Made by a program: the position numbers and the translations under genes. A stretch of DNA of 10,992 bases from Pseudomonadota bacterium (GTDB lineage: Bacteria; Pseudomonadota; Alphaproteobacteria; Rhodobacterales; Rhodobacteraceae): contig JAKAJW010000136.1 in NCBI GenBank assembly GCA_021813645.1, positions 1 through 10,992 on the forward strand, read 5' to 3'. Below the pieces are notes generated by a model, which searched no databases, was not told where the DNA came from, and saw only the letters and a list, made by a program, of their open reading frames with translations. How positions within the stretch are numbered: the stretch's first letter is position 1; each line of letters opens with the position of its first letter. Positions 6,575-10,992 of the stretch are shown here, in pieces.

Positions 6575-7408
6575 ATGGACAGCGCGCGCTCTTTCGATCT
6601 GCCTTTCGTGAAGATGCATGGGGCAGGCAACGACTTCGTGGTCATTGACCAGCGGAGTTCGCAGGCGTGCCTTACGCCGGCCATTGCACGGGCCATCGGC
6701 GACCGCCATCGCGGGGTCGGCTTCGATCAGCTGGTGACGATCGATTCTGACGGGGACGCCGATGCGCGGTTGACCTTTTGGAATGCAGACGGGACGACAG
6801 CGGGCGCCTGCGGCAACGCCACCCGCTGCGTGGCTTGGGCATTGATGGATGAGAGCGGCAAGGACCGGCTGCTGCTCCGGACCGAGCGCGGCCTGCTTGC
6901 GGCAGAACGGCTGGAAGGCGGCCAGATCACGGTCAACATGGGGCAACCGCAGCTCGACTGGACGGAGGTTCCGCTTGCCCGCCCGTCGGATACGCTGCAC
7001 CTGCCGCTAGACGGCGATCCTGCGGCAGTGGGGATGGGCAATCCGCATTGCGTCTTCTTCGTGCCGGATGCCGAGGCAGTGAGCCTGGAGCGTGACGGTC
7101 CGGCCCTGGAGCACAACCCGCTGTTCCCGCAGCGCGCCAATGTGGAGTTTGCCAGCCTCCTCGGCCCGGACCACCTGCGGTTGCGGGTTTGGGAGCGCGG
7201 CGCCGGTGTCACCCTGGCCTGTGGGTCGGGCACCTGCGCAACCGCAGTAGCTGCGGCCCGCCGTGGGCTGACCGGCCGGCATGTCGTGGTCGAGGCCGAC
7301 GGCGGCACCCTCGAGGTCGATTGGCGCGAAGACGGAGTTTGGCTGACCGGGCCGGTGGCGCGTGTCTTCGCCGGGTCGCTTGATTCTTCGCTTCTGCGGG
7401 AGGTCTAG
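6575..7408 (+). CDS. dapF: Diaminopimelate epimerase
   Basis: PLP-independent racemase that converts LL- to meso-diaminopimelate in the cytoplasm, supplying lysine and peptidoglycan synthesis. The protein has 277 residues, the usual DapF length. It opens with the conserved FVKMHGAGNDFVVID. The two active-site thiols are Cys79 in GACGNATRCVAW and Cys216 in LACGSGTCATA; each acts as general acid or base in one direction. GNPHCVFF and NVEFA segments are also present. The ATG at 6575 is preferred. The frame is open 28 codons further upstream, but those residues are arginine- and proline-rich and unlike DapF. No Shine-Dalgarno sequence precedes 6575. TATATC at 6562-6567 lies where a -10 would make the transcript start almost at the ATG, so the message may be leaderless. 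mtaB follows after five bases. Confidence 0.97.
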   Translation: MDSARSFDLPFVKMHGAGNDFVVIDQRSSQACLTPAIARAIGDRHRGVGFDQLVTIDSDGDADARLTFWNADGTTAGACGNATRCVAWALMDESGKDRLLLRTERGLLAAERLEGGQITVNMGQPQLDWTEVPLARPSDTLHLPLDGDPAAVGMGNPHCVFFVPDAEAVSLERDGPALEHNPLFPQRANVEFASLLGPDHLRLRVWERGAGVTLACGSGTCATAVAAARRGLTGRHVVVEADGGTLEVDWREDGVWLTGPVARVFAGSLDSSLLREV

Positions 7409-7413
7409 GGCCT

Positions 7414-8661
7414 ATGGCCTCCCCCGTGATCTCCACGCTGGGCTGCCGGCTCAATGCCTACGAATCGGAGGCAATTCGCGAGTTGGCCGCGGACGTCGAC
7501 AATCTCGTGGTGGTGAACACCTGTGCGGTTACCGCTGAGGCCGTGCGTAAGGCCAAACAGGAGATTCGTCGCCTCCGCCGGGATCACCCGGAGGCAACCC
7601 TGGTTGTCACGGGGTGCGCAGCGCAGACAGAGCCAGACACGTTCGCGGCGATGCCCGAGGTAAGCCGCATCTTTGGCAACGTCGAGAAGATGCAGCCAGA
7701 GAGCTGGCGAACCCTGGAACTCCCTGATTTGATCGGTGCCACCGAGCGCGTTCGGGTTGACGACATCATGTCGGTCAAGGAAACCGCCGGCCACCTGATC
7801 GACGGGTTCGGCCGGCACCGCGCCTATGTCCAAGTGCAAAACGGCTGCGATCATCGATGCACCTTTTGCATCATTCCCTACGGCAGGGGCAATTCACGGT
7901 CGGTTCCGGCCGGGGTGGTTGTCGAGCAAATCAAGCGCCTGGTCGGAAAGGGCTTTCTGGAAGTCGTCCTGACCGGGGTCGATCTGACGTCATGGGGCGC
8001 GGATTTGCCGGGTGAGCCGAAGCTCGGCGACCTGGTGTTGCGTATCCTTCGTTTGGTTCCAGACTTGGCCCGCCTTCGGATTTCTTCGATCGACTCGATC
8101 GAGGCGGACGATCGGCTGATGGAGGCGATTGCGACAGAGCCCAAGCTGATGCCGCATTTGCATCTTTCGCTGCAACACGGCGACAATCTCATTCTCAAAC
8201 GGATGAAGCGGCGGCATTCCCGCGAAGATGCCATTCGCTTCTGCGAGGAGGCACTTCGGCTTCGGCCTGGCATGGTGTTCGGCGCAGACATCATCGCGGG
8301 TTTCCCGACGGAAACGGAGCAGCACTTCGAGAATTCTCTGAAGCTCGTCGAAGACTGCAGCCTGACCTTCTTGCACGTTTTCCCCTATTCGCGTCGCAAC
8401 GGCACGCCTGCCGCCCGGATGCCTCAGGTTCCGGGGCCGGTGATCCGCGAGCGTGCCGCCCGGCTACGGGCGGTCGGCGAAACTGCACTTGCCCGGCACC
8501 TCGCGGCGGCGGTCGGCCAAACCCATCGCATTCTGACTGAGCGGGCCGACATGGGCCGCACCGAGGCCTTCACCGAAGTTCGGTTCGCCGAACCCCGTCC
8601 CGAAGGAACAATCCTGACCGCTGCGATTTCCGGCCATGACGGCACGAAGCTGCTTGTCTGA
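7414..8661 (+). CDS. mtaB: tRNA (N6-threonylcarbamoyladenosine(37)-C2)-methylthiotransferase
   Basis: Radical-SAM methylthiotransferase that converts t6A37 to ms2t6A in tRNAs reading ANN codons. The 415 residues hold the standard three-part layout. An N-terminal UPF0004 domain carries the auxiliary cluster cysteines Cys11 (LGCRLN), Cys37 (NTCAV) and Cys68 (GCAAQ). A radical-SAM domain has CxxxCxxC at Cys145, Cys149 and Cys152 (CDHRCTFCIIPYGRG). A short C-terminal TRAM-like domain lies near residues 360-415. The LGCRLN opening, compact N-terminus and IIPYGRGNSRS motif point to MtaB rather than MiaB or RimO. The ATG at 7414 follows GGGAGG (7398-7403). The gene starts five bases after dapF stops. 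Its tRNA-modifying role has no evident link to the neighbouring tRNA-Lys, although that tRNA (AAG codon) belongs to the substrate class of the enzyme. Confidence 0.94.
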   Translation: MASPVISTLGCRLNAYESEAIRELAADVDNLVVVNTCAVTAEAVRKAKQEIRRLRRDHPEATLVVTGCAAQTEPDTFAAMPEVSRIFGNVEKMQPESWRTLELPDLIGATERVRVDDIMSVKETAGHLIDGFGRHRAYVQVQNGCDHRCTFCIIPYGRGNSRSVPAGVVVEQIKRLVGKGFLEVVLTGVDLTSWGADLPGEPKLGDLVLRILRLVPDLARLRISSIDSIEADDRLMEAIATEPKLMPHLHLSLQHGDNLILKRMKRRHSREDAIRFCEEALRLRPGMVFGADIIAGFPTETEQHFENSLKLVEDCSLTFLHVFPYSRRNGTPAARMPQVPGPVIRERAARLRAVGETALARHLAAAVGQTHRILTERADMGRTEAFTEVRFAEPRPEGTILTAAISGHDGTKLLV

Positions 8662-8670
8662 GACACGCCG

Positions 8671-9285
8671 ATGCATCCGAACCCCGCTTTCCGTCAGACG
8701 CCGACCGACCGGAACCTCGCCTTCGCGCGCGCCAGAAGCTTCGGACTGCTGGCGGTGAATGCGCCGGATGGCCCGCTGATTTCGCACATTCCGTTTGAAC
8801 TCTCTGAGGACGGGGCCTGGCTGGATTTGCATCTGGTCCGCTCCAACCCGATCGTACGCTTGCTTACGCTACCGCAGTCTGTCTGTCTCGCAGTGACTGG
8901 TCCTGAGGGCTATGTCTCGCCGGACTGGTATGGTGTCGAAGACCAGGTGCCGACGTGGAACTATGTTGCGGTCCATCTGCGCGGTCGTTTGTCGCTGCTG
9001 TCGGATGCGGAACTCCGCCCGCTTCTTGATCGTCTTACGGCGCAGTTCGAAGCGCGGCTCCTGCCCAAGAAACCCTGGACCTCCAATAAGATGAGCTCTG
9101 GCGTGCTCGAGCGCATGATGCGTATGATTGCGCCCTGCCGGATGATGATCGACGACGTCCAGGGCACGTGGAAACTCAGCCAGAACAAGTCGGAGGCGGC
9201 ACGGCTTCTTGCGGCTGACGGCATTGAAGCGGCGGCGCTCGCACCCGAGGCTGCCGCCTTGGCAGTTCTAATGCGCGGTGTTTGA
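8671..9285 (+). CDS. PaiB-like FMN-binding split-barrel protein
   Basis: Protein of 204 residues belonging to the PaiB family, annotated as FMN-binding negative transcriptional regulators after Bacillus subtilis PaiB (about 207 residues). Family marks are the N-terminal HPNPAF (2-7), the FGLLAVNAPDGPLISHIPF strands, HLVRSNPI, YVSPDWYG (81-88), VPTWNYVAVH (from 93) and the late KLSQNK (168-173). These form a pyridoxamine-phosphate-oxidase-like split barrel. No DNA-binding helix-turn-helix is evident, so a direct regulatory role in this organism is unproven. An FMN- or heme-binding or redox function is equally possible. It starts nine bases after mtaB stops and is probably co-transcribed with dapF-mtaB. 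The ribosome binding site is weak (a GAGAC upstream). Family assignment is confident. Function is not. Confidence 0.88.
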   Translation: MHPNPAFRQTPTDRNLAFARARSFGLLAVNAPDGPLISHIPFELSEDGAWLDLHLVRSNPIVRLLTLPQSVCLAVTGPEGYVSPDWYGVEDQVPTWNYVAVHLRGRLSLLSDAELRPLLDRLTAQFEARLLPKKPWTSNKMSSGVLERMMRMIAPCRMMIDDVQGTWKLSQNKSEAARLLAADGIEAAALAPEAAALAVLMRGV

Positions 9286-9359
9286 GGGCGTCCGGCTCCC
9301 AGGCAAATGGCCAAGGTGGGATGCGGGCAAGGATGACAGGCCGCCAATCTGGCTTCCGG

Positions 9360-9388
9360 TGGACAGCCTGCGCCCGGCGCCATAGGCT
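9360..9388 (+). promoter_or_regulatory. Candidate promoter of the glutathione S-transferase gene
   Basis: TGGACA (9360-9365) matches the -35 consensus at five of six bases. It is separated by 17 bp from TAGGCT (9383-9388), a weak -10. Transcription would start near 9395, just ahead of the ribosome binding site at 9402-9408. An 11-bp dyad, CCGCTCAGCGG, directly follows the -10. The 131-bp gap before this gene supports a separate promoter. Confidence 0.4.
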
Positions 9389-9416
9389 CCGCTCAGCGGT
9401 CCGGAAAGGTTTGCCC

Positions 9417-10022
9417 ATGCGCCTCTATGACAATCCTGCCTCCCCATTCGTTCGTAAAGTCAGGATCCTGCTGCAGGAGACCGGCCAAGAGGCCGATGTC
9501 GAGATGATTCCTGCAATCGGAAACCCGCTCGATTCTGCAAAGATGCCGACTGCGCAAAACCCGCTTGGCAAGATTCCCACGCTGGAGCGTGACGATGGGC
9601 CGGCGCTCCACGACAGCCGGGTGATCTGCCGTTACCTGGACGACCGCGGCGGCAGTAAGCTCTATCCGCTGGCGCCGCGGCTATGGGAGGTCCTGACGCT
9701 GGAAGCGACCGCCGACGGGATCATGGATGCGGCCGTTCTGATGCGCTACGAAGTCGGCGTCCGCCCTGCCGAAAAGCAGTTCGGGGGCTGGCTGGATGCG
9801 CAATGGGGCAAGATCGCTCGCGCGCTTGACGCGATCGAAGCCCGTTGGATGGGCCACCTCGCCGGACCGATCGACATGGGGCAGATCGCCGTGGCCTGCG
9901 CTCTCGGCTATCTGGATTTTCGTCATGCCGCCAGGGATTGGCGTGCGGATCACCCGGAGCTTGCCGCCTGGTATGCGCGTTTCGCTGAACGCGACAGCAT
10001 GCAGGCGACAAAACCGGGTTGA
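9417..10022 (+). CDS. Glutathione S-transferase, YibF-like
   Basis: Cytosolic GST-fold protein of 201 residues, close to the length of E. coli YibF. The N-terminal thioredoxin-like domain reads MRLYDNPASPFVRKVRILLQ. Ser9 in SPFVRK is the likely glutathione-activating residue. NPLGKIP (48-54) carries the cis-proline, and Asp66-Ser67 in HDSRVICRYL is the glutathione-binding D/E-S pair. The rest is the all-helical C-terminal domain, with ALGYLDFRH and HPELAAWYARFAERDSM typical of the family. The ATG at 9417 is chosen because it begins the first strand and follows GGAAAGG at 9402-9408. The open frame extends 45 codons upstream into basic, unrelated residues that overlap the previous stop. The physiological substrate cannot be told from sequence. 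Confidence 0.92.
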   Translation: MRLYDNPASPFVRKVRILLQETGQEADVEMIPAIGNPLDSAKMPTAQNPLGKIPTLERDDGPALHDSRVICRYLDDRGGSKLYPLAPRLWEVLTLEATADGIMDAAVLMRYEVGVRPAEKQFGGWLDAQWGKIARALDAIEARWMGHLAGPIDMGQIAVACALGYLDFRHAARDWRADHPELAAWYARFAERDSMQATKPG

Positions 10023-10157
10023 GACGCCCTTGTTCCTTTCCCGTTTGCCTGAATTTCGGGCCGAAGGCTCACGCGGCCGCCTTGCTTTGGCGCAGGAGCC
10101 GCGTCAAAATATCCCGCAGTCGCCTTCGTTAAGGGCCCGATGTTTGCTAGACGGGCG

Positions 10158-10173
10158 ATAACGACAACGTTAT
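10158..10173. promoter_or_regulatory. 16-bp dyad upstream of petA, possible operator
   Basis: ATAACG-ACAA-CGTTAT is a perfect inverted repeat with 6-bp arms and a 4-bp centre, about 80 bp before the petA start. The half-site layout resembles that of dimeric regulators of the CRP/FNR group, but the bases do not match the FNR site TTGAT-N4-ATCAA. The binding protein, if any, is unknown. Confidence 0.4.
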
Positions 10174-10188
10174 TTAGCCACAGGGAGG

Positions 10189-10206
10189 GCTGCGGATAAC
10201 CGCAGC
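10189..10206 (+). other. Hairpin 1 in the petA leader
   Basis: GCTGCGG-ATAA-CCGCAGC is a perfect 7-bp GC-rich stem with an ATAA loop. It lies 14 nt before a second hairpin and 48 nt before the petA start codon. It is likely to form in the messenger and could stabilise its 5' end. Confidence 0.5.
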
Positions 10207-10219
10207 AAGGGGTTGCATC

Positions 10220-10235
10220 GGCCGGCTCTCCGGCC
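10220..10235 (+). other. Hairpin 2 in the petA leader
   Basis: GGCCGG-CTCT-CCGGCC is a perfect 6-bp GC stem with a CTCT loop. It ends just before the GGGAAGGGAG ribosome binding region of petA and leaves that region unpaired. It may keep the ribosome site open or protect the message. Confidence 0.5.
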
Positions 10236-10253
10236 CGGGAAGGGAGAAGAATC

Positions 10254-10817
10254 GTGTCTCACGCAGAAGACCACGAGGCGAGCCGCAGAGACTTCCTCTA
10301 CTACATCACTGCAGGGTTCGGTGCCGTAGCAGCAGGTGGAGCTGTCTGGCCATTGATCAACCAGATGAATCCCTCGGCGGACGTCTCGGCCCTGTCTTCG
10401 ATCGACGTCGATATTTCGAACGTGCAAGAAGGCACCCAGCTAACGGTGAAATGGCTCGGTAAGCCGATCTTCGTTCGGCACCGGACGGCAAAGGAAATCG
10501 AGGAAGGCCGCGCGGTCAAGATCTCCGAACTGCCCGACCCAAAGGCGGAGAACTCGAATCTTCCCGATGGCGCAGACGCGACCGATCAGAACCGCACCCT
10601 CGACAAGGACGGCAAGTGGCTCGTGATGATCGGCATTTGCACTCATCTGGGTTGCGTGCCGCTCGGGAACAATGCGGGCGAATACGACGGTTGGTTCTGC
10701 CCCTGCCATGGCTCGCAGTACGATACGGCGGGGCGCATCCGTAAAGGTCCGGCGCCGCGAAACCTGCAGGTTCCCGTCGCGAAGTTCACCGACGCAAAAA
10801 CAATCAAGTTGGGCTAA
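10254..10817 (+). CDS. petA: Ubiquinol-cytochrome c reductase Rieske iron-sulfur subunit
   Basis: Carries electrons from ubiquinol to cytochrome c1 in the cytochrome bc1 complex, with its head domain in the periplasm. The protein has 187 residues. The N-terminus has a twin-arginine sequence (SRRDFLYYITAG, Arg11-Arg12), and a membrane anchor spans about residues 14-33. WPLINQMNPSADV and the following flexible hinge come next. The 2Fe-2S ligands are Cys129 and His131 in CTHLGC and Cys149 and His152 in CPCHGS. Cys134 and Cys151 form the disulfide, the same numbering as in Rhodobacter sphaeroides. The segment near residues 95-115 (PKAENSNLPDGADATDQNRT) is the insertion characteristic of Rhodobacter-type Rieske proteins. 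The start is a GTG at 10254 after an AAGGGAG ribosome binding site. petB follows 15 bases after the stop. Confidence 0.98.
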   Translation: MSHAEDHEASRRDFLYYITAGFGAVAAGGAVWPLINQMNPSADVSALSSIDVDISNVQEGTQLTVKWLGKPIFVRHRTAKEIEEGRAVKISELPDPKAENSNLPDGADATDQNRTLDKDGKWLVMIGICTHLGCVPLGNNAGEYDGWFCPCHGSQYDTAGRIRKGPAPRNLQVPVAKFTDAKTIKLG

Positions 10818-10832
10818 GGGAGAGGGAAAGCG

Positions 10833-10992
10833 ATGTCTGGCATTCCGCACGACCACTACGAGCCGAAAAGCCGGTTCGAAAAGTGGCTTCACGCTCGCCT
10901 TCCTATCGTCAGCCTAGTCTATGACACGCTGATGATCCCGACGCCGAAGAACCTCAATTGGTGGTGGATTTGGGGCATCGTCCTGGCGTTCT
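10833..10992 (+). CDS. petB: Cytochrome b of the bc1 complex (partial, N-terminus only)
   Basis: Membrane subunit that holds hemes bL and bH and both quinone sites of the bc1 complex. Only the first 53 codons fall inside the window; the frame is open to the right edge. The visible part begins MSGIPHDHYEPKSRFEKWLH, contains YDTLMIPTPKNLNWWW and enters the first transmembrane helix (IWGIVLAF). This matches the well-known start of Rhodobacter cytochrome b. The ATG at 10833 is preceded by GGGAGAGGGAAAG, a strong ribosome binding site. The order petA-petB is that of the fbc operon, so petC for cytochrome c1 should follow outside the window. Confidence 0.96.
   Translation, partial: MSGIPHDHYEPKSRFEKWLHARLPIVSLVYDTLMIPTPKNLNWWWIWGIVLAF

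Larger units (their letters stand above)
10023..10253 (+). other. Leader and promoter region of the fbc operon
   Basis: Non-coding stretch between the GST gene and petA. No strong sigma-70 promoter stands out; TTGCTT (10082-10087) with CAAAAT (10105-10110) at 17-bp spacing is the best weak pair. The second half is structured: a 16-bp dyad (10158-10173) and two perfect hairpins (10189-10206, 10220-10235), then a purine-rich ribosome binding site. No T-tract follows the hairpins, so they look like leader-RNA structure rather than terminators. Confidence 0.5.

Noticed and set aside
6023..7000. A 325-codon minus-strand open frame containing LAQLVEQLTLNQPVEGSNPS
   Set aside because: That peptide is the translation of the tRNA-Lys gene, a frequent false protein. 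The frame also runs antisense to the real ends of the permease and dapF genes.
9282..9416. An upstream start that would extend the GST by 45 residues
   Set aside because: The extra residues are basic and unlike any GST. The ATG at 9417 begins the first strand of the fold and has a GGAAAGG site upstream.
10189..10235. The two petA leader hairpins as a terminator of the GST gene
   Set aside because: Neither is followed by a T-run, and both lie about 170-210 bp past the GST stop, immediately before the petA ribosome binding site.
1..10992. Mobile element, CRISPR array, phage genes or a hidden defence system
   Set aside because: No transposase, integrase, repeat-spacer array or toxin-antitoxin pair is seen on either strand. 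Almost all of the window is explained by housekeeping and transport genes.

Overview
The window is GC-rich, densely coded DNA from an alphaproteobacterium, most likely of the Rhodobacter/Paracoccus group (Rhodobacterales). The best evidence is the right edge. It holds the start of a petA-petB (fbc) operon whose 187-residue Rieske protein has its cluster ligands at C129, H131, C149 and H152, the numbering known for Rhodobacter sphaeroides. A dapF-mtaB pair and SD-led, tightly packed operons fit the same group. No mobile elements, CRISPR arrays or rRNA are visible.

Left half (1-6214): two related ABC importers of the FbpABC/PhnSTUV type lie back to back around a 169-bp intergenic region (2307-2475). 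The leftward operon encodes a periplasmic binding protein (1329-2306) and a fused two-domain permease that runs off the left edge (1-1327). The rightward operon encodes an ATPase (2476-3579), a second binding protein (3584-4531) and a second fused permease (4535-6214). Automatic annotation would probably call these iron(III) transporters. The sequence argues otherwise. The region between them carries two PHO-box-like direct repeats, one facing each operon, each followed by TTAG nine bases downstream. Both binding proteins have Asp-Tyr where iron-binding FbpA proteins have a Tyr-Tyr pair. Phosphate-starvation control and a phosphonate or other organophosphorus substrate are therefore the better hypothesis.

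Middle (6215-9285): a 360-bp gap holds a tRNA-Lys(CTT) gene on the minus strand with a recognisable promoter. It is followed on the plus strand by dapF (diaminopimelate epimerase, lysine and peptidoglycan synthesis), mtaB (tRNA t6A methylthiotransferase) and a PaiB-like FMN-binding protein. These three genes are separated by 5 and 9 bases and are probably co-transcribed.

Right end (9286-10992): a YibF-like glutathione S-transferase with its own candidate promoter, then a 231-bp leader with one dyad and two stable hairpins, then petA (GTG start) and the first 53 codons of petB, encoding the Rieske protein and cytochrome b of the cytochrome bc1 complex.
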